Positions 7,668 to 15,093 are shown, numbered from the stretch's first letter. The stretch: DNA of 15,293 nucleotides from Firmicutes bacterium CAG:534 (GCA_000436115.1 FR894511.1:1-15293), one strand, 5' to 3'. Made by a program: numbers and translations. Notes: a model not told the origin generated them from the sequence alone.

Positions 7668-7828
7668 GGAAGGCAGTACACCCCAATAGGCAATATTATT
7701 CATGATATAAGTCATTCCCCACAGGAGATAAAACAGGCTGTAGAATGCAACAAACCCCCATCCGCTTGGGCGAATTGTAAACAGACATACAATTACGATT
7801 GACTCGTTGCTGCCCCTAAAGGGGTGTG
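7665..7828 (-). pseudogene. GPH-family sugar symporter fragment (MelB-like)
   Basis: The reverse strand reads ESIVIVCLFTI, GWGFVAFYSLFYLLWGMTY and IMNNIAYWGVLPSL in one frame. The last segment closely matches the conserved WxMTYxMNDIAYWxMLPSL region of glycoside-pentoside-hexuronide:cation symporters. Only about 45-55 residues of a normally ~450-residue transporter remain. There is no start codon, and the sequence is cut at one side by the amidohydrolase fragment and at the other by hairpin-rich non-coding DNA. It is dead, but it suggests the region once carried a sugar-uptake locus. Confidence 0.62.
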
Positions 7829-8022
7829 CGTACTATACTTAGCCCCGACCCTTAAAAGGGTCTTCATATTCTTTTACACTCTGTTTATCCGGTGCGATAC
7901 CATGCAGAAACCCGCAATAGATCCTTATAAAAAGCGATTACCGTAACGAAGCTGATCAAAAGCTGGCTCTTGCCATTGCAAAAGAAAAAAGGAGCAGGAC
8001 AATGCTTCTGTACTGTCAATAT
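7829..8022. other. Non-coding stretch with small palindromes
   Basis: There is no intact gene. It contains CCCC-TAAA-GGGG near 7814-7825 (at the edge) and the palindrome GACCCTTAAAAGGGTC at 7847-7862 (7-bp stem). A plus-strand phrase at about 7933-8028 reads SDYRNEADQKLALAIAKEK and ends at a stop that overlaps the MATE gene's stop. It looks like old coding sequence, but I cannot assign it. Confidence 0.4.
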
Positions 8023-9351
8023 TTATAAAGAATTTATATATGATTTTCTAAGCGCTACATAGGAAATCAGAAAGTTTGCTAACCAGCCAGCCGGTACGGC
8101 AAGCCAGACAAATGCAATACCAAAACGCGGTGCAAAAATCAAAGCAACCGACAGACGGATCGCAAGGTTTACCATATTAGCTATAAGAAATGGACGCATG
8201 ATTCCAAGTCCACGCAGAACTCCATCCGTTGCCATCTTAATGCCCATGAAAATAAAGAAATAGCCAAGCCATCTCATGTAATCCCCGGATACCTGATATG
8301 CGAAAGCAGTTCCATCTTTTCCCAGAAATAATGAAGAAATCTGGGTATGCAGTGTTTCAATAATTATAAAAGCCAGGACTGCAAAGCATAGATCTAACAC
8401 CAGTGCCGCATGATAACCTTTTTTGATACGCTTTATTTTCTGAGCACCAAGGTTCTGGGACACATACGGCGAGACTGCATTGCCGATGGACACAAATATC
8501 AGTGAGAAAATATTCTCCACTCTCATTGTTGCCGAATAGCCCGCAAGTGCCTGCGTACCAAATGGGTTTACAACTGCCTGTACGATCATCATACCTATTG
8601 ATACTGTGGACTGTTGAAGAACTGACGGTATGGCAATCCGGAGCATATAATGTAACTCCTGTCCGTCAAACCAGTGAAAGGTACTCTTATATTGGCGCAT
8701 CCGATATAAAAAAATCAAGAGTGAAAATACTGCGGAAATGCCCTGTGCAATCAAAGTTGCAAGGGCTGCACCAAACACACCCAGACCAAGTCCTGCCACC
8801 ATCCAAAGGTCCATAATAATATTCAAAATAGAAGAAAATATCAGAAGACCCAACGGAATCTTTGATTCCCCGATTGAGGTGAACATCGTTGAAAGGATAT
8901 TGTACATAAACAAAAACGGAAATCCTACAAAATATACCCGCAGATACACTACTGCTTCCTCCAGTATGTCAGCGGGCGTTTGTAAAAGTCTCATCATCAA
9001 ATGGGAGAAACTAAAGCCGAATACACCGAGAAGTATGCTTAAAATCAGAAAGCTGATCAAAGATGTCGACACAATAGTTTTCATTTTGCCGTAATCTCTG
9101 GCACCAAAATAGCGGCTCACCAATACGCCTGCACCGACACCGGCGCCGAGGGCCACACAAATAAATACATTCGTAAGCGCAGCGCATGCACCGACAGCCG
9201 CAAGTGCAGAGGAACCAACATACTGACCGACAATGATGGAATCAGCCATATTATATACCTGTTGAAAAAAGCTGCCCAGAATCATAGGCATTGCAAAAAC
9301 AGTCAATGCTTTAAGTGGGGCATCTGTGATCAGATATTCATCTTTTGACAT
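8023..9351 (-). CDS. MATE-family multidrug/metabolite efflux transporter
   Basis: 442 residues, full length for the family. An inner-membrane Na+ or H+ antiporter that exports organic cations or drugs. The N-terminal signature is classic: PLKALTVFAMPMILGSFFQQ then VYNMADSIIVGQYVGSSALA (about residues 12-52). About twelve hydrophobic helices follow, with the two pseudo-symmetric MatE halves; the second begins near LRIAIPSVLQQSTVSIGMMI (about 237-256). The ATG at 9351 has AAGGAG about 10 nt upstream. It is the only intact gene between 7150 and 10440, and its flanks on both sides are remnants of other genes. No regulator is adjacent. The substrate is unknown. Confidence 0.94.
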   Translation of the reverse strand: MSKDEYLITDAPLKALTVFAMPMILGSFFQQVYNMADSIIVGQYVGSSALAAVGACAALTNVFICVALGAGVGAGVLVSRYFGARDYGKMKTIVSTSLISFLILSILLGVFGFSFSHLMMRLLQTPADILEEAVVYLRVYFVGFPFLFMYNILSTMFTSIGESKIPLGLLIFSSILNIIMDLWMVAGLGLGVFGAALATLIAQGISAVFSLLIFLYRMRQYKSTFHWFDGQELHYMLRIAIPSVLQQSTVSIGMMIVQAVVNPFGTQALAGYSATMRVENIFSLIFVSIGNAVSPYVSQNLGAQKIKRIKKGYHAALVLDLCFAVLAFIIIETLHTQISSLFLGKDGTAFAYQVSGDYMRWLGYFFIFMGIKMATDGVLRGLGIMRPFLIANMVNLAIRLSVALIFAPRFGIAFVWLAVPAGWLANFLISYVALRKSYINSL

Positions 9352-9365
9352 TATCCTATTTCTCC

Positions 9366-9445
9366 TTAATTCCTACTTTTTTCTGGAATTTCTGCCACGA
9401 TTTGTTCCAATGTCAATACATCGGCCGGCATCAGGCATGTCGACA
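9366..9445 (-). pseudogene. Possible 3' remnant of an unidentified gene
   Basis: Directly upstream of the MATE gene the minus strand reads LMPADVLTLEQIVAEIPEK in frame and then stops at 9366-9368. The composition looks like a real C-terminus and the stop is 14 nt before the MATE start, as in an operon. It has no start, since the sequence to the right belongs to a different fragment. I cannot name the family. Confidence 0.25.
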
Positions 9446-9456
9446 ATGTTTTTATA

Positions 9457-9630
9457 TCACAAATAACACTTTAAAGCTTCAAAAACTTTCAAATATCCAT
9501 TTGCATACATATGAACTCCATCAATGGCATACTCTTCCTTCTGCTCTTCATTTTCGTCAACAAGATTAGCATTACAATTTATATTCTTACATTCATACTT
9601 TTCTGCTATATTTCCCGACAACCTGTTTTT
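9457..9630 (-). pseudogene. SGNH/GDSL hydrolase 3' fragment
   Basis: The minus strand reads RLSGNIAEKYECKNIN, then LVDENEEQKEEYAIDGVHMY and ANGYLKVFEALKCYL before a TGA at 9459-9457. The DGVHMYANGY phrase is the C-terminal Asp-x-x-His catalytic block of SGNH/GDSL esterases. Only about 55 residues of a normally ~200-residue protein remain; the Ser (GDSL) and Asn blocks are absent. Homology breaks near 9630, where a stop appears in frame and unrelated plus-strand coding-like sequence begins. Confidence 0.62.
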
Positions 9631-9635
9631 TTACT

Positions 9636-10274
9636 TTCCGTCTGATTCTGTGGATCTTCTGCTGTGCGGATACGACACCAGACCAGAGCGCCTATGCTTT
9701 CCCTCTGAATGATGAAAAATTAAAGGTGATGGAATCTGTAGAGCTTCACAAGCAGAAACGGGATGAGATTCTGGCGAACCCCTATGGATATTATCATCCC
9801 GTGGAGAAGCCTGTCAACCTCTATAGCGTGGCACAGATGCGGAATATGCTGAAGACGATATACTCTTGTAGTCTATTGCATATTTCCGGCTATAAATATG
9901 TGATGACAATGAAACTTAAAGAGAAGATATTGAACTATCTGCGAAATGAATATAAACTTATAGATGAGTTGTCTGTGGATGAATATATTATGAAACGGAA
10001 AGATTCTATTTTACAGAACCATATTGACAATGTATATCCAATTAAAACGCCCGGAGAGGGGTGGAAAGATCAGTGTTATTATTGGACGAAATTAACGCCC
10101 CAATGTAGAGGGTATGAGCATAAGATTTACGCTAAGACGCAAGAGGAATTGGAAACAAAGATTGTTGCCTATTATCTCAACATTTTAGATGACCGCAAGC
10201 TCACTCTGGAAAATTTAGATGCAAATTGGGAGAAACAAAAAACACCCAAAACACTGTATTTATCAGCATTTTGA
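9636..10274 (+). pseudogene. Integrase-like N-terminal fragment
   Basis: The frame is open from before 9640 to a TGA at 10272-10274. Gene finders would start at the GTG/ATG near 9726 (182 residues), but no proper ribosome site precedes it. The second half (VDEYIMKRKDSILQNH, YYWTKLTPQCRGYEHKIYAKTQEELETKIVAYYL split over about residues 80-155) resembles the N-terminal arm-binding region of clostridial tyrosine site-specific integrases, where a KTQEELE-type helix precedes the core-binding domain. No core-binding or catalytic (R-H-R-Y) region follows. The first half (MESVELHKQKRDEIL, NPYGYYHPVEKPVNL) is unrecognised and may derive from a different gene. I treat it as a truncated or chimeric remnant of a mobile element. 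Confidence 0.45.
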
Positions 10275-10403
10275 GTGATTTTAATAGAGCGCAAGACAGG
10301 ACTAAAGATCAGACCATGGATGAAACCGATCTCTGGTGTTGTTGTGCCGGTATGTATTCTGGCAGTTTATATCATTGGCATGGTCACCTTTGAATGGAGA
10401 TAA
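10275..10403 (+). pseudogene. C-terminal fragment of a membrane transporter
   Basis: One frame reads IERKTGLKIRPWMKPISG, then the hydrophobic VVVPVCILAVYIIGMVTFEW, and ends at TAA 10401-10403. A KTGLKIRPW-type basic amphipathic stretch, then a final hydrophobic helix and a short tail resembles the last helix of NSS/SNF-family sodium symporters. Only about 40 codons remain with no start. It follows the integrase-like fragment directly and ends 40 bp before the epimerase gene. The exact family is uncertain. Confidence 0.42.
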
Positions 10404-10443
10404 GAACGGAAATACAAATACAATTTATACAGGAGGTAATAAT

Positions 10444-11475
10444 ATGAGAGCACTTTTTATTGGAGGAACAGGAACGATCAGTATGGCGATTTCCAGACTT
10501 TTGGTGGAACAGGGCTGGGAGCTGTATCTTCTGAACCGGGGAAGCCGTAAGAATGTATTGGACGGGCAGATAAAGCAGATTGTTGCCGATATCAGCAAGG
10601 AACAGGAGGTTGCTCAGAAAATTGCCGGAATGAATTTTGATGTGGTGTGTGATTTTATCGCATTTGTTCCGGAGCAGGTGGAGCGGGATTACCGGTTATT
10701 TGCCGGGAAGACGAAGCAGTATATGTACATTAGTTCTGCATCCGCCTATCATAAGCCGGTTATGGATTATCGCATTACAGAAGGAACGACGCTTTCCAAT
10801 CCTCATTGGGAATATTCCAGAAATAAGATTGCCTGTGAAGAGTTTTTAATGAAAATGTATCGTGAAAATGGATTCCCGGTTACGATTATTCGTCCGAGCC
10901 ATACATACGATGAGAGAAATGTTCCTATTGGAGTTCATGGAGATAAAGGAAGCTTTCAGGTTTTAAAGAGAATGCTGGAGGGGAAACCGGTGATCGTTCA
11001 TGGGGATGGAACCTCCCTCTGGACCGTTACCCATAATTCCGATTTTGCAAAGGGATTTACGGGTCTAATGGGAAATCCGATGGCGATCGGTGAAGCATTT
11101 CAGATTACGAGCGATCAGTCTGTGACCTGGAATCAGATTTATCAGGCTGTGGCGGATGCACTGCATGTTGAATACAGGCCTTACTATGTTTCATCTGCAT
11201 ATCTTGATGCAGCAGGACCGTATGATTTTGAAGGAGCCTTGACTGGTGATAAGGCGAATACCGTAGTATTTGATAATAAGAAGCTGAAGAATGCAGTTCC
11301 CGGTCTGTGCATGAATGTCCGTATGGAGCAGGGAATCCGGAATACCGTGGATTATGTTCTTTCCCATCCGGAATGTCAGGTGGAAGATCCGGAATTTGAT
11401 GCGTGGTGCGATAAGCTGATCGCAGTTCTGGAAAAGGCGAAAGAGGAGATGAAGATGTATGAGCAGCAAAAGTGA
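10444..11475 (+). CDS. NAD-dependent epimerase/dehydratase (extended SDR)
   Basis: 343 residues from the ATG at 10444, chosen because AGGAGG sits 8 nt upstream. An in-frame start at 10336 would run through the preceding transporter remnant in another frame and is rejected. The Rossmann motif is GGTGTIS (residues 7-13). Ser98/Ser100 in YISSASAY and the catalytic Tyr124-x-x-x-Lys128 (YSRNK) complete the extended SDR set. IIRPSHTYDERNVP (about 147-160) and VHGDGTSLWTVTHNSDFAKG (about 181-200) are the substrate-domain blocks of nucleotide-sugar or sugar epimerases and of the isoflavone-reductase-like clade. Probably an oxidoreductase or epimerase acting on a sugar or sugar nucleotide in the cytosol. 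Its 3' end overlaps the broken FMN dehydrogenase gene by 17 bp, and a sugar isomerase lies further downstream, so the three once formed a catabolic operon. Confidence 0.9.
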   Translation: MRALFIGGTGTISMAISRLLVEQGWELYLLNRGSRKNVLDGQIKQIVADISKEQEVAQKIAGMNFDVVCDFIAFVPEQVERDYRLFAGKTKQYMYISSASAYHKPVMDYRITEGTTLSNPHWEYSRNKIACEEFLMKMYRENGFPVTIIRPSHTYDERNVPIGVHGDKGSFQVLKRMLEGKPVIVHGDGTSLWTVTHNSDFAKGFTGLMGNPMAIGEAFQITSDQSVTWNQIYQAVADALHVEYRPYYVSSAYLDAAGPYDFEGALTGDKANTVVFDNKKLKNAVPGLCMNVRMEQGIRNTVDYVLSHPECQVEDPEFDAWCDKLIAVLEKAKEEMKMYEQQK

Positions 11476-11768
11476 TTCCAGTCAGATTACCAGAGATTAT
11501 TTTGATTCCATATTGTTGGAAACCCGGTATTGGGACTCCGATCTTCCTTCTACGGAGATGGAATTATATGGAGAGACATTTGAAACTCCGATTATGACAG
11601 CAGCACTTTCCCATCTGCATGAAATTTGTGATAATGCCATGGCAGAGTTTGGAAAAGGTGCGAAGGATGCTGAGAAATGTGTGGGAGCTGATGAGTATCA
11701 TGGCAAGAACCGGAGCAAAGTCCTTAAAGGAGATTGATCCTTCGGTCATTCATTACCGTCATTTCTGA
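11459..11768 (+). pseudogene. FMN-dependent alpha-hydroxy-acid dehydrogenase, deleted
   Basis: The head from ATG 11459 reads ITRDYFDSILLETRYWDSDL and TPIMTAALSHLHEICDNAMA, the N-terminus of the lactate-oxidase/FMN-dependent dehydrogenase family. Homology ends near residue 71 (about 11670). The frame then reads nonsense to a stop at 11737. In another frame, from about 11680, the same family's C-terminus appears: LMSIMARTGAKSLKEIDPSV then IHYRHF and a TGA at 11766-11768. The central ~250 residues carrying the FMN-phosphate site and the catalytic His/Arg are missing, so the gene is an internal-deletion, out-of-frame relic. The ATG overlaps the epimerase's 3' end and GAGGAG lies upstream, so the head would still be translated as a 92-residue peptide. 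Confidence 0.82.
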
Positions 11769-11789
11769 TGGTGTTCAGAACTTAGAATA

Positions 11790-11824
11790 AATTGTAGCTA
11801 CTAAGACACTGAATAGCTGCAATT
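11790..11824 (+). promoter_or_regulatory. Inverted repeat before the sugar isomerase gene
   Basis: AATTGTAGCT (11790-11799) and AGCTGCAATT (11815-11824) pair at 9 of 10 positions around a 15-nt loop. It lies 30 bp before the start of the next gene. It may be an operator or a leader hairpin; there is no U-tract, so it is not a terminator. Confidence 0.35.
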
Positions 11825-11853
11825 AATCTTTACAAAAAGATGGAGGAAGCGTT

Positions 11854-12687
11854 ATGAAAATAGGATTGTCTGTTCCTTTAGCACATGAAACCCCGCAGCA
11901 GTGGGCAAAGAAGCATAGAGAACTCGGATGCGGATCCGTTGTGTTTCCGGTTAACTGTGAAGCTTCCCCGGAGACCATTGATGCTTATCGGAAGGCTGCG
12001 GAACAGGAAGGGTTAATCATTGCTGAGGTCGGCATTTGGAAAAATGTTCTTGCTGTGGATAACAGGGAACGGGAAGAGGCAGTTGCTTACTCGATCAATC
12101 AGCTGAAAATGGCGGATGAGATTGGTGCAAAATGCTGTGTGAATATTGTTGGTACACCGCATGGACCGATCTGGGATGGTGGATATCCCGGGAATTTTTC
12201 CAAAGAGACGTGGAAAATGGCAGTTGATTCCATACAGCACATTATTGATGAAGCAAATCCTGTGAACGCAAAGTTCAGTATTGAGCCGATGCCCTGGATG
12301 ATTCCGACAGGTCCCGATGAATATCTCCGTCTGATCGGGGATGTAGACAGAAAAGCCTTTGGTGTGCATATGGATCTTATTAATATGGTAAATTGCCCAC
12401 AGCGTTATTTCTTCGCAGAAGAATTTATGGAAGAATGCTTTTCGAAGCTGAAGGGAAAGATATTAAGCTGCCACATTAAGGATGTTCTTTTATTGAATGA
12501 ATTTACCTTCCAGCTGAGGGAGTGCGCCTGTGGGGAAGGAACGTTACCGTTGGAGAAATATGCACAGCTTGCAACAGCAGAAAATCCAGACATGCCGATG
12601 ATCATTGAGCATCTTCATTCGGATGAGGAATATTTACAGAGCCTTTCGTATCTGCAGAAAAGATTAAAAACGGATAGCTGTTGTTAG
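11854..12687 (+). CDS. TIM-barrel sugar phosphate isomerase/epimerase
   Basis: 277 residues, normal for the xylose-isomerase-like/AP-endonuclease-2 superfamily that includes IolE, IolI and D-tagatose/D-psicose 3-epimerases. The likely metal-binding residues are in place: Glu144 in FSIEPMPW, Asp174 in FGVHMDLINM, His207 in ILSCHIKD and Glu252 in MPMIIEHLHS. The strong ribosome site GGAGG lies about 6-8 nt before the ATG. It probably isomerises or epimerises a keto-sugar or cyclitol in the cytosol, following the epimerase/dehydrogenase genes upstream, and a terminator closes the group. The natural substrate cannot be told. With the FMN dehydrogenase between them destroyed, the pathway is probably no longer complete. 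Confidence 0.9.
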   Translation: MKIGLSVPLAHETPQQWAKKHRELGCGSVVFPVNCEASPETIDAYRKAAEQEGLIIAEVGIWKNVLAVDNREREEAVAYSINQLKMADEIGAKCCVNIVGTPHGPIWDGGYPGNFSKETWKMAVDSIQHIIDEANPVNAKFSIEPMPWMIPTGPDEYLRLIGDVDRKAFGVHMDLINMVNCPQRYFFAEEFMEECFSKLKGKILSCHIKDVLLLNEFTFQLRECACGEGTLPLEKYAQLATAENPDMPMIIEHLHSDEEYLQSLSYLQKRLKTDSCC

Positions 12688-12717
12688 CGTTTTGCTTTGC
12701 AACACCGTTCGCGTGCG

Positions 12718-12745
12718 AAGAGTTCGCAGATGAACTCTTTATTTT
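12718..12745 (+). terminator. First terminator-like hairpin after the sugar isomerase
   Basis: AAGAGTTC (12718-12725) pairs perfectly with GAACTCTT (12732-12739) across a 6-nt loop and is followed by TATTTTCT. It is a moderate rho-independent terminator 30 bp past the stop codon. Confidence 0.55.
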
Positions 12746-12770
12746 CTCCTGACTGAATATTTACATTTCC

Positions 12771-12800
12771 AGAGCTGCCCTTGGGCGGCTCTTAATTTTT
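12771..12800 (+). terminator. Rho-independent terminator
   Basis: AGAGCTGCCC (12771-12780) pairs with GGGCGGCTCT (12783-12792) over 10 positions with one G-U pair and a 2-nt gap, then TAATTTTT. It is the stronger of two tandem terminators ending the sugar operon. Confidence 0.75.
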
Positions 12801-13011
12801 GGTAAAACTTGCTGAAATTTGGATTAAATTTCTGGTTAAATTTTCCCAAAAATTTTGTGTTCGGGGTGAGAGTTTTTTCGATTTTTTGTGCCTGATAAAT
12901 AGAAGGGTATTTATCGCGCTTCCAGACAACCGGAAGGGGTCAAACGACATGTATGATACCGTAAGACGGGGCGGACAAGCCGACACGACACGAACAGGAG
13001 GAGAAAAGTCA
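12801..13011 (+). promoter_or_regulatory. Long leader of the SLH surface-protein gene
   Basis: 211 bp with no gene of its own. It has an AT-rich block (12805-12860), then a perfect 7-bp stem-loop GATAAAT/ATTTATC at 12894-12915, a GC-rich stretch, and the ribosome site AGGAGGAG just before ATG 13012. A frame is open from 12799 into the gene, but the signal peptide and ribosome site fix the start at 13012. Its elaborate structure suggests an mRNA leader, but I recognise no known riboswitch class. Confidence 0.35.
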
Positions 13012-14242
13012 ATGAAGAAACGAATCATCAGCGTTCTGCTGCTGTGCTGCATGGTGCTTGGTCTTTTGCCGACGACCACCTTTGCCAACAACGGCGGCGC
13101 AAAAGCCATACAGATTGGCACAAGCGGGATCAGCGGTTATGACAGCACAAACAGCAGCTATGCCGGATGGCAACGTGGAGGTCAAGGCAATCTTTGCCAT
13201 GATATCACAGCAGACATCTCCCGATCCGGTGAATGAAAATACCGGAATCCCGTCACTGCCGGAAAACAGTGGCACAGCATCTGCAGCCTACACGGATTCC
13301 GACACCAATAACGAAGTCGGCGCAGCTCCTGCAAGTCCATTTTCTGCGACACCCGGCACAGAGCCGGCTCCGGGTATCAAACCCGGTGCGGATAATACCA
13401 GGCGTACCACGCCAAAGGACGGCATCTCATTAAGGGAATGGCAGGACAAACGCGATACCACGACGATCACCGGTGACCAGCCTGCTGCGGACGAAGAGGC
13501 AGAAGAAGGAAATAACCCGTTTACCGATGTTTCTAAAGAGGACTGGTTCTATGATAACGTTATGTTTGTTTATGAAAACGGATTGATGGAAGGTATAAGC
13601 AGCACGCAGTTTGGCCCATATGAAACGCAGACGCGCGGCAGGATGGCAGAAATTCTCTGGCGTATGGAGGGCAGCCCTGCACCGAAGGTTAAAAACAGCT
13701 TTGCAGATGTGGAAGACGGGGCACGGTACGCAGATGCCATTGCATGGATCACAGAGAATGACATTTTAAACGGTTACAGCAAGGACAGCTTTGGACCCGG
13801 GGATCCCATCACCTGGGAACAGCTTGCAGTCATGTTCTACCGTTATGCAGAATACAATGGCTACGATATAAGTATCAAAGGAAGCCAGGACGAGCTGAAG
13901 GCTATGGACAGTGCCATGGATGATGCAGGAAAGGCTGTGCTGTGGGCGGTCAGCAATGGATTGATACGGGAAGAATCCGATGGACTGTCTGCTTTACAGG
14001 ATCCGGTTTCCAGGGCGGAGATTGCTGCCATGCTCCATCGCTTCATTGATAAGTATAGGCTGGTACAGGGCATGACCCCAAATGGCCAGATGGACTGGAT
14101 AGCACCGGAGGAGATGAATCCTCCGCAGACAGACAGGAGCAGAGTGCCGGGATGGATAGGAATTTCTCTCTGCGCAGCTCTTGCAGGAGGTTTTGTACTG
14201 TTTATGCTATGGCTCAGACGCAGACACAGGCAGGGGACTTAG
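13012..14242 (+). pseudogene. SLH-domain cell-surface protein, head and tail out of frame
   Basis: The head from ATG 13012 (AGGAGG upstream) encodes a signal peptide (KKRIISVLLLCCMVLGLL, cleavage near TTTFA at residue 25) and the exported N-terminus IQIGTSGISGYDSTNSSY. At about 13160 the correct frame jumps: the tail starts MPDGNVEVKAIF, the closing strand of a repeat domain usual in large clostridial surface proteins. The tail then has a Pro/Thr-rich linker, three SLH units (about 13515-13680 NPFTDVSKEDWFYDN, 13690-13860 NSFADVEDGARYADAI, 13890-14060 LWAVSNGLI then SRAEIAAMLHRF), and a C-terminal helix with RRRHRQ anchor-like end. Read straight from 13012 the frame stops at 13235. The centre, normally hundreds of residues, is deleted. 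The tail alone lacks a signal peptide, so it should not be exported unless a frameshift rescues it. Confidence 0.82.
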
Positions 14243-14293
14243 TAAATGATCTGTCCCATCTGCTGTGAAGGTTGTGCACGGTATAAAACAGAG

Positions 14294-14320
14294 GTAACTG
14301 TGAGGGAACGGAACAGTTAC
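14294..14320. terminator. Hairpin between convergent genes
   Basis: GTAACTGT (14294-14301) pairs perfectly with ACAGTTAC (14313-14320) across an 11-nt loop. It sits between the stops of the SLH gene and the opposing patatin remnant. Leftward it is followed by CTCTGTTTTA, a weak U-tract; rightward there is none. It is possibly a terminator for either direction. Confidence 0.4.
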
Positions 14321-14351
14321 AAATAGAGAATAAAAAGAAACAGATGCCGGG

Positions 14352-14720
14352 TTATGTAAGGAATGCTTTTAAGTCTTCAATCTTTTCTTCACCGGCTTTG
14401 CGGCCAAGGTCATAGGTTGCCTGTAGTTTTACAGGATCCTTTTCCACACGGCTGACAGGGAGGGCTTCGTCCAGTCGGAAGACAAAGACGGAGCCTTCTT
14501 TTTCTTTCTCAAAAATATAATCCAGAGTATCATTATAAACAAGGTGTCGGTTTTCATTTGTTTTGATAAATTCCAGATAAGCCCTGTATTTGTGACGGAT
14601 AAGCGGCATCAGGCTGTTTGGGCTTTTGCGGTAATCCTTCGGCTACGTAAGAATAATGACATTATGGTTGAATCCCATCGGTTCAAACCGGCGGACCGGA
14701 ATGGAATCAGCCACTTCAAA
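14352..14720 (-). pseudogene. Patatin-like phospholipase, C-terminal remnant
   Basis: The reverse strand reads VADSIPVRRFEPMGFNHN, VIILT, a TAG stop at 14645-14643, then PKDYRKSPNSLMPLIRHKYR and EFIKTNENRHLVYNDTLDYI, ending VSRVEKDPVKLQATYDLGRK...LKAFLT. The block order is that of bacterial RssA-type patatin-family proteins: the Asp of the catalytic dyad region (usually DGGVADSIPV) at the right-hand end, then the C-terminal tail. About 120 of ~290 residues remain. The Gly-x-Ser-x-Gly nucleophile half is absent and an in-frame TAG (one change from CAG) interrupts the rest. The 85-residue open stretch 14609-14352 is therefore only a fragment. Confidence 0.75.
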
Positions 14721-14905
14721 AAATCCTTACGATAAATCCGAAGAACTCTTCCTTCACCCACACATGGAAATCGCTCCAGCTGTACCCATTTCGTGATTGT
14801 TGCAGATGTCTTTGAAATCCACTTCTTGTTATCATATACCCGGATTTCAAAAATATCTTTATACCGGCTTGCCCTCGTAATGACCGACAGCTTTATCTGA
14901 TACAT
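14609..14905 (-). CDS. Small helix-turn-helix-like frame fused into patatin DNA
   Basis: 98 residues. Residues about 30-66 read WISKTSATITKWVQLERF, then VGEGRVLRIYRKDFLKWL, the shape of an excisionase/MerR-type winged helix (helix, KWV-helix, wing, YRKDFxKWL). The last ~30 residues use patatin DNA in the wrong frame, so the natural C-terminus has been lost at a junction near 14718. No good ribosome site precedes the ATG at 14905, and codons upstream stay open in another frame, so the start is doubtful. If it is expressed, it would be a small DNA-binding protein of mobile-element type. I do not recognise the exact family. Confidence 0.38.
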   Translation of the reverse strand: MYQIKLSVITRASRYKDIFEIRVYDNKKWISKTSATITKWVQLERFPCVGEGRVLRIYRKDFLKWLIPFRSAGLNRWDSTIMSLFLRSRRITAKAQTA

Positions 14906-15045
14906 TTTTCAAAGAAATTTCAGACAAATCTGCAGATTCCAAGCTTTCATTTTTTTATTTAGCTTACTCCATTATCACATCCACTGTAGTACAATTTCCG
15001 GGGAGCTTTTTTGTATGATCAGATCCCTTTTTTTATTTTGATTAT

Positions 15046-15085
15046 AAAAAAAATGCGACAACAGGTTATTATTAACCTTTGTCGC
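15046..15085 (-). terminator. Strong terminator downstream of the tRNA remnant
   Basis: GCGACAA/TTGTCGC (15055-15061 with 15079-15085) and AGGTTA/TAACCT (15063-15068 with 15073-15078) stack into a 13-bp stem with one bulged C and a 4-nt loop. Leftward it runs into eight T residues (A at 15046-15053). It lies 8 nt past the tRNA 3' end and would be that tRNA's own terminator. Confidence 0.85.
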
Positions 15086-15093
15086 AAATAAAA

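Noticed and set aside
10336..10443. Upstream extension of the epimerase
   Set aside because: The Rossmann start MRALFIGGTG with AGGAGG sits at 10444, and the extension overlaps a transporter remnant read in another frame.
9352..10443. A complete insertion sequence or integrative element
   Set aside because: Only an integrase-like N-terminus is present. I found no terminal inverted repeats, target duplication or catalytic residues.
12799..13011. Extension of the SLH head frame upstream of 13012
   Set aside because: The sequence is open but has no ribosome site, and the signal peptide with AGGAGG marks 13012 as the start.
13058..13159. Upstream part of the 394-residue SLH tail frame
   Set aside because: These bases encode the signal peptide and head in the other frame. 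True tail homology starts only at about 13160.
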